From assembly GCF_002585305.1 (NCBI RefSeq), contig NZ_NUNF01000001.1, forward strand, positions 37,520-101,519: a stretch of DNA of 64,000 nucleotides. Direction: 5' to 3'. Numbering within the stretch: position 1 is the stretch's first letter; every line of letters starts with the position of its first letter. This DNA comes from Bacillus sp. AFS037270 (GTDB taxonomy: Bacteria > Bacillota > Bacilli > Bacillales_B > DSM-18226). The notes under the pieces were generated by a model. The model did no database searches. It saw nothing but the letters and a program-made list of their open reading frames with translations, and was not told where the DNA came from. Below, in pieces: positions 28,071-36,947 of this stretch. A program made the position numbers and the translations under genes.

Positions 28071-28486
28071 TATCTTGTCATTGCATATTCAATTTTAATA
28101 CAGCGATCCATAATCACGGTATAGCCCTTTTCTTTTAAAAATTGATAGGCTTCTTCATTTGCAAGACCGAGCTGGGCCCAATATACGTCGGCATCAATCT
28201 CGTCAAATTCTTTCGCAACATCGAACAATTGTTCGGAACGTCGGAAAACATTAACAATATCTACATGCCCCTGGATATCTTTTAAAGAGGCGACTGCCTT
28301 GACACCTAGGACAGTGTCGATAGCTGGATTCACAGGTATGATTTCATAGCCTGCATCTTGCATAACTTGTGATACTTGATAGGAAGCCTTTGCAGGATTG
28401 TCGCTTAAGCCCACAACAGCGATTCTCTTTGCCTTATTCAAAATTGCACCAATTTCCTCACGGCTTGGATTTTCAATTGCCATCAT
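28070..28486 (-). CDS. yneT: CoA-binding protein (YccU/YneT-like)
   Basis: A protein of about 138 residues of the CoA-binding Rossmann family. KRIAVVGLSDNPAKASYQVS (about residues 20-40) is the nucleotide loop, followed by YEIIPVNP and DIVNVFRR. The related B. subtilis gene also lies between parE and plsY. The molecular role is unknown. ATG at 28486 or 28483 can serve as start, five or eight bases after AAGGAG. Confidence 0.85.
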   Translation of the reverse strand: MMAIENPSREEIGAILNKAKRIAVVGLSDNPAKASYQVSQVMQDAGYEIIPVNPAIDTVLGVKAVASLKDIQGHVDIVNVFRRSEQLFDVAKEFDEIDADVYWAQLGLANEEAYQFLKEKGYTVIMDRCIKIEYAMTR

Positions 28487-28561
28487 TACCACTCCTTGGA
28501 ATTATTATCTTTATTCTACCCTTTTTGATAATAAAAGCCAAAATAAAACGCTTGCAACAAT

Positions 28562-28587
28562 AAAAAGCTCCCATTTAATTAGGAGCT
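28562..28587 (-). terminator. Terminator of the kinase gene
   Basis: AGCTCC-type arms (AGCTCC...GGGAGCT on the minus strand) followed by TTTTT; overlaps the region just after the kinase stop at 28591. Confidence 0.7.
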
Positions 28588-28590
28588 ACC

Positions 28591-29523
28591 TTAAGAAACA
28601 GAGATTAGTTCTGGTTTAGCTGCTTCATTTACTTTTGGTACTGAGAGACAAAAACGGGCACCATGTTTATGGTTTTCTACCATAACTAATCCGTTCATAT
28701 TTTCTAGTATCATCTTGGTCATATAAAGGCCCAAACCTGTACCGTGTGGCCTCGTTGTAAAATAGGGATCAAAAATTTTATCTAGGAGCTCAGGCTCTAT
28801 TCCACCGGCATTATCCGTAAATTCCGCTGTAATAAATTTTGATGTTTCACTTAATTTTATCGTTATTTTTCGATCCTTAATACCCCTTTGAATAAAGGCA
28901 TCACGGGCATTGGTTAAAATATTCAACACCACTTGACTATATTCGTTCGGAAAGCCGTATGCCATCAGCTCACCCCGATATTCAAATTCCATCTCAATCC
29001 CATAATATTTTAGACTGGAAGAAAAAATCGACAAAGCATCCTCAATTGAACTTCCAATGGAAAAAGGGGCCCTTTCGTTATTCGGTTTATAGAATTTTCG
29101 AAAATCATTGATAGTACGGGACATGTGTTTGATCTGAATCATGCTTTCCTTCGTGAATTTATCAATATATATTTCATCAAGCTGACCAAACTCATATTCC
29201 TCTCGTACATCTTGAATGATTAGGGATAAGCTATTTAAGGGCTGGCGCCATTGATGGCCAATACTGGCTATCATTTCCCCCATCGCAGCAAGACGAGAAT
29301 GCTGAATTAGGAGATGATCTTTTTGTCTGTTTTTTTCTACTTCATCTTGAATCTTTTTTTCTAGGTTTCGATTAATAGCCTCGTACTTTTCCGCTAAATC
29401 TCGATAACATCGTTCACTATCTTTCAGCTTCTTCAGCAGGACACGGCTTTTAAAAACATATAAACAAATAGTCAAAATGATATAACCAATCACCAAGGAT
29501 AAGCTAATATATATAAATATCAT
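28591..29523 (-). CDS. Membrane-bound sensor histidine kinase
   Basis: A 310-residue kinase with one N-terminal membrane helix (about residues 2-24), a coiled coil (about 30-70), the H-box ASIGHQWRQPLNSL with His90, and an ATPase domain with N-box NILTNARDAF, DNAGGIEPE, FDPYFTT and GTGLGLYM. There is almost no extracellular part, so it probably senses via the membrane or partners. It lies 13 bases after a response regulator-diguanylate cyclase gene, its likely partner. Confidence 0.92.
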   Translation of the reverse strand: MIFIYISLSLVIGYIILTICLYVFKSRVLLKKLKDSERCYRDLAEKYEAINRNLEKKIQDEVEKNRQKDHLLIQHSRLAAMGEMIASIGHQWRQPLNSLSLIIQDVREEYEFGQLDEIYIDKFTKESMIQIKHMSRTINDFRKFYKPNNERAPFSIGSSIEDALSIFSSSLKYYGIEMEFEYRGELMAYGFPNEYSQVVLNILTNARDAFIQRGIKDRKITIKLSETSKFITAEFTDNAGGIEPELLDKIFDPYFTTRPHGTGLGLYMTKMILENMNGLVMVENHKHGARFCLSVPKVNEAAKPELISVS

Positions 29524-29536
29524 AATTGCCGCCCCC

Positions 29537-30841
29537 TTAATGTTCTTTGGTGTATAATGTTACACAGTTTCGTCCATTATTTTTTGAAGAGGTTAAGGAG
29601 TGTTCGGCCTCTGCCAGTAATTCACTTTTTGTTTTTCCCGGAGCAAATTCAGAAACTCCAAAGCTGCAGGTAACCTTTCCGATTTTAAGAAAATGATATT
29701 GTTCAATAATTGAACGGATTGATTCGGCTAAAACAACAGCATTTTGTCCAACTGTCTCAGGAATAAGCAGGATAAATTCCTCTCCTCCCCAGCGGGCTAA
29801 AATATCGCACTCACGAATCCGCTGTTGAACAATGGTCGACACTGTGATTAACACCTTATCTCCTGCTGTATGACCTATTTGATCATTGAGTGTATGAAAG
29901 AAATCAATATCCATTAAAATAAGTGAGAAAGCCCGATTAAATTGTTCGGAACGCCTCATTTCGCTAGCCAAAATTTCCTTGAATTTCTGACGGGTATAAC
30001 TGCTCGTCAATGGGTCCAGCATAGCTAGATGATCTTTTTCTCGGCTCTCTTTCTCAATATCTGTTATATCTGTAAGCACGAATAAGGTTTGATTTGTACC
30101 TGGGATTGCTCCTGCTTTCATCACATAGTTATAATCGTTTCCAAGTGGTCCTTTCCAACGAACTTTTGCCATGTTTTTTCCGTTGGAAGAAAACTCCTCC
30201 ATCCAACGGCCTTTATCCTTAGGATAAAAATAATGAGGATCCTCGACAAAAAAACTTGCCAGAAATTCACTTTGATAACATGTTGGATTATTTTTGTGAA
30301 TACCCATACCAGTTACATTGGTAAAGGCTTGATTCCATTCCACAATCTCTCCGTTTTCAATTACGAAAATGAGATTATCCTGAAAATCAAGAATAGTACG
30401 GGTAAGATTCTTTTGTTTTTCAAGCTCTTTTTCGAGCTGGATCTGATAAACAGATTTTTGGATAGCTTGTAACAGTAAATCCAAATCAATCGGTTTTAAA
30501 ATAAAATGGTTGACATTATTTTCAATCGATTGGACAAAAATATCATTATCATCATGTGCGGTGGTAACTATGACTTGGACCTTTTCGTTTTGTGCACGGA
30601 TGTTTTTTATCATCTCTAATCCGCTCATTTGATTCATTTTTATATCGGCTATTATTAAATCCGGTTTATATTTTTGATAGAGTTGTAACCCTTCGACACC
30701 ATCAATTGCAACATGAATATTGGCAAACCTCCGATTCAAAACCCGTAGGAGTTTTTCGCGGGAAAACCTTTCATCTTCTACATATAAAACTCTTATATCC
30801 GGGTATTGGTATTTAAGATATTGCAGAACACTTCTTGCCAT
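29537..30841 (-). CDS. Response regulator with PAS and GGDEF domains (diguanylate cyclase)
   Basis: A 434-residue protein: receiver domain (about residues 15-130, phospho-acceptor Asp66 in LIIADIKMN), a PAS domain (about 145-260) and a GGDEF domain (about 270-430). The active motif GGEEF is intact, and RECD five residues before it is a complete inhibitory I-site. It should make cyclic di-GMP from GTP under control of the neighbouring histidine kinase. GGAGGTGA lies upstream of the ATG. Confidence 0.93.
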   Translation of the reverse strand: MARSVLQYLKYQYPDIRVLYVEDERFSREKLLRVLNRRFANIHVAIDGVEGLQLYQKYKPDLIIADIKMNQMSGLEMIKNIRAQNEKVQVIVTTAHDDNDIFVQSIENNVNHFILKPIDLDLLLQAIQKSVYQIQLEKELEKQKNLTRTILDFQDNLIFVIENGEIVEWNQAFTNVTGMGIHKNNPTCYQSEFLASFFVEDPHYFYPKDKGRWMEEFSSNGKNMAKVRWKGPLGNDYNYVMKAGAIPGTNQTLFVLTDITDIEKESREKDHLAMLDPLTSSYTRQKFKEILASEMRRSEQFNRAFSLILMDIDFFHTLNDQIGHTAGDKVLITVSTIVQQRIRECDILARWGGEEFILLIPETVGQNAVVLAESIRSIIEQYHFLKIGKVTCSFGVSEFAPGKTKSELLAEAEHSLTSSKNNGRNCVTLYTKEH

Positions 30842-30879
30842 GGGTTCATCACCTCCTTCATAGGTCAGTTATAAAAATT

Positions 30880-30925
30880 ATGTAAAAAACCGATCTTTTA
30901 CCCTCTGGATAAGGCCGGTTCTTTT
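30880..30925 (-). terminator. Terminator-like hairpin in the diguanylate cyclase leader
   Basis: On the minus strand ACCGGCC...CGGT forms a stem followed by TTTTTTA. It lies between the predicted promoter and the start of the response regulator gene, so it could act as an attenuator. The stem is imperfect. Confidence 0.4.
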
Positions 30926-30947
30926 GATGATCAATAGATTTTTCTTT

Positions 30948-30976
30948 ATTATAGGTTCCCATTTCCCGGCATTCAA
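30948..30976 (-). promoter_or_regulatory. Sigma-A-like promoter of the diguanylate cyclase-kinase operon
   Basis: TTGAAT (30976-30971), a 17-base spacer and a perfect TATAAT (30953-30948) on the minus strand. It leaves a leader of about 100 bases. The rest of the 366-base gap to plsY holds AT-rich sequence without a gene. Confidence 0.6.
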
Positions 30977-31208
30977 TCGATTTATCAACCGTTCCTAAAT
31001 TCTCCATTGATTTGTAATAAATTTGACTTTTTTTGTCCTTACTTTTGACTTAATAAAAAATTTCCTCTATGAAAAGCGGGTTTAAAGAACCATTTTCACC
31101 AACTTTTTTTACTTCTCTTTTAAACTTATCTTGGAAAGGAATAGTGCTTTTTCACAAATCCATGGTAAAATAGAAGAACTGGATCTTTTATTGAAGGAGA
31201 AATTTTGA

Positions 31209-31808
31209 ATGGTTCAAATAATCTTGGTCTTGATCCTAGCCTATTTACTTGGCTCCATTCCATCTGGGCTAATAGTTGGAAAGGTATTTTACAAAACCGA
31301 TATTCGGGAGCATGGAAGTGGGAATTTAGGAGGTACGAACACGTTTCGAACGCTCGGAGTTAAAGCGGGATTAGCGGTAACACTTGCTGATATTCTGAAA
31401 GGCACGTTAGCAGCTGCTCTTCCATTGATCTTCCATCTGGATATAAATCCATTGTTGGCTGGGATTTTTGCGGTTCTGGGACATACCTATCCAATTTTTG
31501 CAGGATTTCGTGGTGGAAAAGCAGTTGCAACATCTGGCGGGGTCGTATTGTTAGCAGCACCTTATATGTTTTTGACGGTAATTGTGGTATTTTTTATTAG
31601 TTTATACATAACCAAATATGTATCCTTATCATCCATGGTTGCAGGTATTACAGCTGTCTTGTATGCCGTCGTTTCAGGATTTGTCCAAAATTGGGACATC
31701 CCTTTATTAGTTGTGGTACTATTGATGGCATCATTCGTTATTTACCGCCACAGGGCTAATATTAAACGAATTGTTAATAAAACAGAACCAAAAATTAAAT
31801 GGCTATAA
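31209..31808 (+). CDS. plsY: Glycerol-3-phosphate acyltransferase PlsY
   Basis: A 199-residue membrane enzyme with about five spans. The three conserved motifs are present: [11 protein letters not shown] near the start, [12 protein letters not shown] (about residues 37-48) and [20 protein letters not shown] (about 95-114). PlsY transfers an acyl group from acyl phosphate to glycerol 3-phosphate, the first step of phospholipid synthesis. AAGGAG lies upstream of the ATG. B. subtilis YneS is the counterpart. Confidence 0.95.
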   Translation: MVQIILVLILAYLLGSIPSGLIVGKVFYKTDIREHGSGNLGGTNTFRTLGVKAGLAVTLADILKGTLAAALPLIFHLDINPLLAGIFAVLGHTYPIFAGFRGGKAVATSGGVVLLAAPYMFLTVIVVFFISLYITKYVSLSSMVAGITAVLYAVVSGFVQNWDIPLLVVVLLMASFVIYRHRANIKRIVNKTEPKIKWL

Positions 31809-31838
31809 AGGGACAAAATGTCTCTTTATAGCCATTTT
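31801..31838. terminator. Bidirectional terminator between plsY and the HesB-like gene
   Basis: GGCTATAAAG and CTTTATAGCC arms with an inner GACA/TGTC pairing and a T tail. Confidence 0.85.
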
Positions 31839-32129
31839 TCACATACGCAACAGTTGAAACCGTTTGTTCCCTAATACATCTGCTACATAATCCAGTTTCG
31901 TATGATTAAAGTAAACCATATCTTTTTCATGAATAATCACAGTAAGATCGTCAAATTGGTAAGTACGATCTCCCTCAATCTTCCGCTCTTCCAGAGACAG
32001 ATTTAATTTAGGTCCGCCTCAGCCAATCCCCATGGTTAGTCTCAGGAAAAGCTGCTCATCATCTGTTATCTTTTCTTGGATAACAATTTCCGATAATTTC
32101 AGGTAAGCACTCTCTGTTATTTTAAACAT
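31839..32129 (-). CDS. HesB-like selenoprotein (in-frame UGA at codon 37)
   Basis: A 96-residue protein if UGA is read as selenocysteine. The frame runs from ATG 32129 (AAAGGA upstream) through TGA at 32021-32019 to a second TGA at 31841-31839. The context is MGIG-Sec-GGPKLNLSL, the known pattern of HesB-like selenoproteins. Twenty-six bases after the UGA is a hairpin CTCT-GGA-AGAG with G in the loop. The C-terminal CxC of classical IscA proteins is missing. It replaces yneR (HesB family) at the same place in the B. subtilis map. A Fe-S or redox role is likely but unproven. Confidence 0.85.
31983..31997 (-). promoter_or_regulatory. SECIS-like stem-loop of the HesB-like selenoprotein gene
   Basis: On the minus strand CTCT and AGAG pair around the loop GGA, with an outer TCT/AGA pairing across an internal loop. 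Distance from UGA to the loop is 26 bases, within the range for bacterial SECIS elements read by SelB. Confidence 0.55.
32065..32075 (-). other. Weak spot check: no SECIS here
   Basis: This short stretch upstream of the UGA of the HesB-like gene was checked and holds no stem-loop; the SECIS-like hairpin is on the 3' side, at about 31983-31997. Confidence 0.2.
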
Positions 32130-32259
32130 GTCCTATTCCTTTCAAAACTTTTTTTAGAAAATTGCAAGAATAAATGTAAAATTATACTTAAATATAATAT
32201 AGTATCATCAAGGAGCACAAAAGTAATTTGCTTTTAGTCTATTGATTAAAGGAGACTTT

Positions 32260-33417
32260 ATGAAGAAAAAGGCCATTTTACCTTCAATGTTAATTATTAT
32301 AGGTTGTATTACAACTGCGGCAGTTCTGATCATACAGCAAAAGCAATCTTCAAATCAGGAAAATAAAATTTATAGTGTACAAAAACATTCGCTACGGCCA
32401 TTATTTAATGTTAATCGAGATGTAACTCTGACTAAAAAAATATCCGTAGGGGCGGTTGGTGACATTCTTATTCATAATCCTGTCTATCAAGATGCCTTTA
32501 ACGGTGCTGATTATAGTTTTGATCCCATGTTTGATCCGGTAAAATCAATCCTTGAAAAACCTGATATTCTAACTGCCAATCAAGAAAGTATGTTAGGAGG
32601 TCAAGAACTGGGCCTCTCCGGATATCCGAGGTTTAATAGTCCACATCAGGTTGCTAATGCCTTGATCCATTCAGGCGTGGATATTGTTTCAACCGCCAAT
32701 AATCACTCCTTGGATAAAGGAGAAAAGGGAATCCGATCAGAATCTGCCTACTTAGATCAAATTGGTTTACCCCATGTTGGAAGCTTTATTGATCCAATGG
32801 ACCGTCAAAGATTACGGATTATCGATAAAAGTGGGATTAAAGTTGCCTTCTTATCTTATACATACGGAACGAATGGCATTCCGATTCCAAAAGGGAAAGA
32901 CTATCTTGTTAATTTAATTGATAAAAATGCCATGAAAGCAGAAATCAGACGGGCAAAAAGTAATGCCGACGTGGTAGTAATGAGTATTCACTGGGGGAAT
33001 GAATACCAACGAATCCCCTCAAAAGAGCAAAAGGAATTAGCACAATTTCTGGCAAATGAAGGAGTGGATATTATCTTTGGCTCCCATCCTCATGTACTCC
33101 AACCAATGGAATGGATTAAAACAACAGATGGCAGAAAATCGTTTGTTATCTATTCATTAGGAAATTTTATTTCTGGACAGCACGGTAAGTATAGGGATAT
33201 TGGGGGGGTAGCCACGATTGATATCACAAAAAAGATTGCCGCCGAGGGCAGCAAAATTGAGATTTCCAATCCAGTTTTTACACCCTCATATGTTGCAAGT
33301 CAGAAAAACAAAAGCTTTCGTGTCGTTCCCCTTGAAATAGCTGAGACCTTTGGGTTAAAAAATGCCCAAGCCAAATATGATGAAATTAAAAAACATATGT
33401 ACCAGTGGATCCAATAA
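32260..33417 (+). CDS. CapA-family extracellular metallophosphatase-like protein
   Basis: A 385-residue protein with an N-terminal membrane anchor (about residues 5-25) and a CapA/PgsA-type calcineurin-like domain: GAVGDILIHNPVY, ANNHSLDKG, HWGNEYQ, GSHPHVLQPMEW and YSLGNFISGQ carry the metal-binding residues. Relatives take part in poly-gamma-glutamate capsule export, but no capB, capC or capE lies nearby, so the role is open. ATG at 32260 follows AAAGGAG. It is an insertion relative to the B. subtilis gene order. Confidence 0.88.
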   Translation: MKKKAILPSMLIIIGCITTAAVLIIQQKQSSNQENKIYSVQKHSLRPLFNVNRDVTLTKKISVGAVGDILIHNPVYQDAFNGADYSFDPMFDPVKSILEKPDILTANQESMLGGQELGLSGYPRFNSPHQVANALIHSGVDIVSTANNHSLDKGEKGIRSESAYLDQIGLPHVGSFIDPMDRQRLRIIDKSGIKVAFLSYTYGTNGIPIPKGKDYLVNLIDKNAMKAEIRRAKSNADVVVMSIHWGNEYQRIPSKEQKELAQFLANEGVDIIFGSHPHVLQPMEWIKTTDGRKSFVIYSLGNFISGQHGKYRDIGGVATIDITKKIAAEGSKIEISNPVFTPSYVASQKNKSFRVVPLEIAETFGLKNAQAKYDEIKKHMYQWIQ

Positions 33418-33424
33418 ATTTAAA

Positions 33425-33470
33425 AAACCGGCACACTTGATCACCTACTCCTCAAGTGTGCCGGTTTTTT
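33425..33470. terminator. Bidirectional terminator between capA-like and yneQ-like genes
   Basis: AACCGGCACACTTGA and TCAAGTGTGCCGGTT arms with A and T runs outside. It overlaps the end of the yneQ-like frame. Confidence 0.9.
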
Positions 33471-33763
33471 TGCCAAATATGTTCAATTAAGCCCTCTTTT
33501 TCTAAAATTTCGGTTTGCCGCTCACCTAGTAAATCAAAATGGGAGTAACCATCCTTGCGGTGATGAATCCATTCTTTTCTTAATCCGTACTTTTTACCCC
33601 ATTCAGCTAATTTATCAAGATCAAGACATCCAACTTTTGTGACGGTCTTGCAACCAGGAAAGCGATCATCTAGCCAAAAATGGGTCAAAAACGCAATTTC
33701 GCTCTGATCAATTTTCCTTTTCCATTCGTTAAGTTCTTGTCGATTTATTCCAAAAGCCAACAT
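33452..33763 (-). CDS. yneQ: YneQ-like conserved hypothetical protein
   Basis: A 103-residue protein with the pattern AFGINRQEL, EIAFLTHFWLDDRFPGCKTVTKVGC, LAEWGKKYGLRKEWI and HFDLLGERQ, which follows B. subtilis YneQ closely. The function is unknown. ATG at 33763 is five to seven bases after GAGGTG. It is followed by the shared terminator and preceded by a thioesterase gene on the same strand. Confidence 0.85.
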   Translation of the reverse strand: MLAFGINRQELNEWKRKIDQSEIAFLTHFWLDDRFPGCKTVTKVGCLDLDKLAEWGKKYGLRKEWIHHRKDGYSHFDLLGERQTEILEKEGLIEHIWQKNRHT

Positions 33764-33805
33764 CAACACCTCATTTCTTGTTGAAAGGTTAACCTTAAAA
33801 TGAGA

Positions 33806-34234
33806 TTATTTTTTCTTTATTTCTTCATATTTCAAATACCATTCCGGAAAAGCTCTTTTAAAGGAGGTCGGTTTAAAGGTATCCTTTTTCACAATAATGT
33901 GGGTCGAAGTCCCTTCTGCACAGACCTCCTCCTCCCCGTTTACAATGGTATATGCATAAATGGTCTTGATTCCATCATTTAATGTTACCCATGTTTTTAC
34001 AAAGGCCTTGTCTCCATATCTTAATGGTTTTTTATACGTAATGTTAATATCATAGACAGGAGCATAGTAACCCGAATCTTCCATGGCAAGATAGCTATAG
34101 CCGATGTCCTCGATAAAACCTGTCCGGCCTAGTTCGAAAAATTTTAAATAATTAGCATGATAAATGACACCCATCATATCTGTATCCGCATAATACAGTT
34201 GGATTTCCCTTGTGGAGACAAAAAAATTTTCCAC
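33806..34234 (-). CDS. yneP: Acyl-CoA thioesterase of the YbgC/4HBT family (YneP-like)
   Basis: A 142-residue hotdog-fold thioesterase. YYADTDMMGVIYHANYLKFFELGR contains the family's catalytic Asp (ADTD) and the HANY motif, followed by ITYKKPLRYGD. GTG at 34234 is chosen because GGGAGG lies six bases upstream; the upstream in-frame ATG at 34252 would place this ribosome site inside the gene. It hydrolyses an acyl-CoA; the natural substrate is unknown. Confidence 0.9.
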   Translation of the reverse strand: MENFFVSTREIQLYYADTDMMGVIYHANYLKFFELGRTGFIEDIGYSYLAMEDSGYYAPVYDINITYKKPLRYGDKAFVKTWVTLNDGIKTIYAYTIVNGEEEVCAEGTSTHIIVKKDTFKPTSFKRAFPEWYLKYEEIKKK

Positions 34235-34254
34235 TATAAACCTCCCTTTCATTG

Positions 34255-36591
34255 TTAGTATGCTGAAGTTTTATCAAGTGCTTTTTCGATATCTTCTTCT
34301 TCAAGTAATAGCGCTTTTTCTAATAGACCTTCTTCCTCTACTTCATCCATTAACCGTAATGCTTGTGCCTGAATCATTTCATCCACTAAATTGGTAGCAA
34401 ATCGGCCATTACCTTTAAAACTTTCAGCTTCCATTGTTTGAAGCAGTAAGTTTTTAGCGTCTTCTGTAAGCAGATATTGAAACTTACCCGCGTAGTTAAT
34501 CATTATTTCAAGTAATTCTTCATTCGTATAGTCAGGGAAAAGGAAGAACTTTTTAAAACGGGAACGAAGGCCTGGATTACTCTCAAGCAGTTGGTTCATT
34601 TCATTAGGGTAGCCAGCTAAAACGACCACCAAATTTTCATTTTGTTTTGTCATTTCATCCACAAGAGTATCGATGACCTCTTTTCCAAAGTCACCTGCTG
34701 TTTGACTAAGTAATGAATAGGCCTCATCAATGAATAAAACCCCGCCCAAGGCTTCCTTAATTTTTTGCTTTGTTTTTCCGGCTGTTTGTCCGACATAACC
34801 AGCAACAAAATCAGCTCGGCTCGCCACAATGAGATGACCTCTTTTTAAAATACCGCATTCCTTTAAAAACTCCGCGTAAATTTTAGCTACAGTTGTTTTC
34901 CCTGTACCTGGGTTTCCTGTAAAAACAGCATGCAGCTGTATCGGTACGATAGGGAGGCCCTTCGATCTTCTAAATTGCTGCATCTTGACGAATGAAATAA
35001 GTGATTTTAACTCTTTCTTTAAGGAAGTCAAACCGGTTAATTGGTTCAGTTGTTCCTGCGGTGATTCCGTAATAATCTCATTTTCGGCTTGAAAGTCTTC
35101 TTGGTCAAGCAGCATCATATCTAAAATGTCGCCGTCGGCTGCGTTGTTATGTGACCCTTTTTTAAAAATGGCATCCAAAACAATATTGTGGACCGTTCTG
35201 GCGTTACCAAAGGTATCATCTACCCGTTCCTTTTCAAGACGGTGATGAATTTCAATTTTAGATTCCTCTGTTAATAGATAATCATTTTCAGATGCAACTA
35301 ACTCTGCAATATGAATTAGTTCATCGTTGGAGTAATTAGGCAAATGTATAAAGTTCGACTGCGGGAACCGGCTGCGCAGACCAGGATTCGCATTTAAGAA
35401 GGAACGCATCTCATCCGGATAGCCAGCTAAAATGACGGCGAATTTACCTTCATATTCACTGCTTGTCATTAGCGAAACAAGCGTATCAATGGCAGCTTGC
35501 CCATAATCATTTCCCGTTTGACCCTCACGTTTTAAGCTATAGGCTTCATCAATAAATAAAACGCCGCCAATCGAGCGTTCAACAATCGAACGGACATTTT
35601 CTTCCGTTTGCCCGACAAAAGAACCAACGAGCTGCGAGCGATTCGTTTCAATGACTTCCTCCCTTGGCAATGCCCCGAGTTCATGATAAATCTTCGCTAA
35701 TAATCTAGCTAAGGTTGTCTTTCCTGTCCCAGGATTCCCGGTTAGAATCATATTAAGACTAAGCTCATCTTTAATCTGAAAGCCCAGTTCCTTCCGTTGT
35801 TTTTGATACTTAAGAAACCGGTAAAAATCGTTAATCCGTTTCTTTACTAAATCCATTCCTACCATATTTTGCAGCTGATCTAATGCATTCTCTGATTTTG
35901 CTGCAGGTGTCTCTTCCTCTACAAATTGCTGCAGCCATGTCTGTTTGATTTCTTCTAAATTAGACATATGTAATTTTAAATCATCATAATAGGTCGAAGT
36001 ATGGAAAACACCTGTTATCGATTGATTGTATTCCTCAGCGGCTTTTAACAAGCTTCCTGTTTCCTCAATCGCAGATGAAAGCAGTTCGGAAAGTCTTTCA
36101 TATCTTTGTAAAAGCTCTTTCAAATCGATTCTTGAGACAGTATCAATCATTTTCTGCAATTCCTGAAGGTGTTCATCCGCTTCGGCTAAAAATCGCTGAC
36201 ATACTTCGATATACTCTTCTGCTGTTTTCTTTTTAGCTGTACGATTATCCGTTTCCCGCATGGACGGAAACGTCAATGGTGTCAATAAATGGTGCATCTT
36301 CTTCCAGTCGGATTGAACAGTATGTTCCTTTGCTTTTTGGTTTAGGGGATTTAGCTTTAGTGCTTTTTCTAACCAAACCGCGGCGATGGAGTCATCTTTA
36401 TGACCATGGAGTCTTGATAAAGCCCCAAACGTTAACAGTTTTGATAATGTTACAGGATTAGTTTCCTGACGGATAGCAGCTAGTAAGTTTGCCTCTTCAG
36501 TAATAAAACCTGTTTCATTCAGTTCTTGTTCCCACTTTTGGATTTGCTCGTTGGAATAGGAACGGTTGTTTTCTAATTGATTCAAAATCAT
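34255..36591 (-). CDS. Tandem double-AAA ATPase of the SpoVK/CbxX family
   Basis: A protein of about 778 residues: an N-terminal TPR-like helical region (about 1-110), a coiled-coil region (about 120-230) and two complete CbbX/SpoVK AAA modules. Each has its own Walker A GNPGTGKTT (about residues 285 and 560), Walker B GGVLFIDEAYSL and sensor AGYP(D/N)EM, followed by NPGLRSRF. SpoVK of B. subtilis has a single module of about 320 residues. The start is unclear: ATG 36591 has a poor ribosome site, and TTG 36585 is better spaced from GAGTG. A spore maturation role is inferred from the family. Confidence 0.85.
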   Translation of the reverse strand: MILNQLENNRSYSNEQIQKWEQELNETGFITEEANLLAAIRQETNPVTLSKLLTFGALSRLHGHKDDSIAAVWLEKALKLNPLNQKAKEHTVQSDWKKMHHLLTPLTFPSMRETDNRTAKKKTAEEYIEVCQRFLAEADEHLQELQKMIDTVSRIDLKELLQRYERLSELLSSAIEETGSLLKAAEEYNQSITGVFHTSTYYDDLKLHMSNLEEIKQTWLQQFVEEETPAAKSENALDQLQNMVGMDLVKKRINDFYRFLKYQKQRKELGFQIKDELSLNMILTGNPGTGKTTLARLLAKIYHELGALPREEVIETNRSQLVGSFVGQTEENVRSIVERSIGGVLFIDEAYSLKREGQTGNDYGQAAIDTLVSLMTSSEYEGKFAVILAGYPDEMRSFLNANPGLRSRFPQSNFIHLPNYSNDELIHIAELVASENDYLLTEESKIEIHHRLEKERVDDTFGNARTVHNIVLDAIFKKGSHNNAADGDILDMMLLDQEDFQAENEIITESPQEQLNQLTGLTSLKKELKSLISFVKMQQFRRSKGLPIVPIQLHAVFTGNPGTGKTTVAKIYAEFLKECGILKRGHLIVASRADFVAGYVGQTAGKTKQKIKEALGGVLFIDEAYSLLSQTAGDFGKEVIDTLVDEMTKQNENLVVVLAGYPNEMNQLLESNPGLRSRFKKFFLFPDYTNEELLEIMINYAGKFQYLLTEDAKNLLLQTMEAESFKGNGRFATNLVDEMIQAQALRLMDEVEEEGLLEKALLLEEEDIEKALDKTSAY

Positions 36592-36674
36592 CACTCTTCT
36601 ATTTAAAATTCTTGTACTAAGTTTTACTCACTATCTTACCATAACAGGTTATCCTAGATAAAATGAGAGGTCTC

Positions 36675-36707
36675 AAAAAAGGACCTGTTCGGATATGAAC
36701 AGGTCCT
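36675..36707 (-). terminator. Terminator of tlp
   Basis: GGACCTGTTC and GAACAGGTCC arms with TTTTTT on the minus strand. Confidence 0.9.
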
Positions 36708-36719
36708 CGGAAGGAGAAA

Positions 36720-36947
36720 TTAACCTTGGTTGTTTGCCTCATCTTTAATTTCAGAGCGGAAAGAATCGATGCTTTCACGTCTACGTTCATTCTTAGCTTG
36801 AATTTGTTGCTTTTGCGTTTCACTGTCTGTAAGAGCAAGTGATTCTTCGGCAGCTTCCATATTTTCAATAGTATTTGTAATCATCGCTTGAAGTTTTTCA
36901 ACGTTATCGCTGCGGTCATCAGGATTTGGTTTATTGTTATAAGTCAT
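36720..36947 (-). CDS. tlp: Small acid-soluble spore protein Tlp
   Basis: A 75-residue hydrophilic protein with the Tlp pattern NPDDRSDNVEKLQ...NTIENMEAAEESL...KNERRRESIDSFRSEIKDE. The true start is ATG 36947, after GGAGG; the longer upstream frame is not coding. Tlp is a forespore-made minor SASP. In B. subtilis it forms an operon with sspN; here sspN is about 8 kb away, so the pair has been split. Confidence 0.93.
   Translation of the reverse strand: MTYNNKPNPDDRSDNVEKLQAMITNTIENMEAAEESLALTDSETQKQQIQAKNERRRESIDSFRSEIKDEANNQG

Noticed and set aside
30880..30925. S-box (SAM) riboswitch before the diguanylate cyclase gene
   Set aside because: Only CTTATCCAGAG matches; the GGAGGGACTGGCC part and the other helices are missing.
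32065..32075. SECIS on the 5' side of the HesB-like UGA
   Set aside because: No pairing there; bacterial SECIS elements lie downstream of the UGA, and the downstream hairpin at about 31983-31997 fits. The low-confidence entry at this place only records that check.
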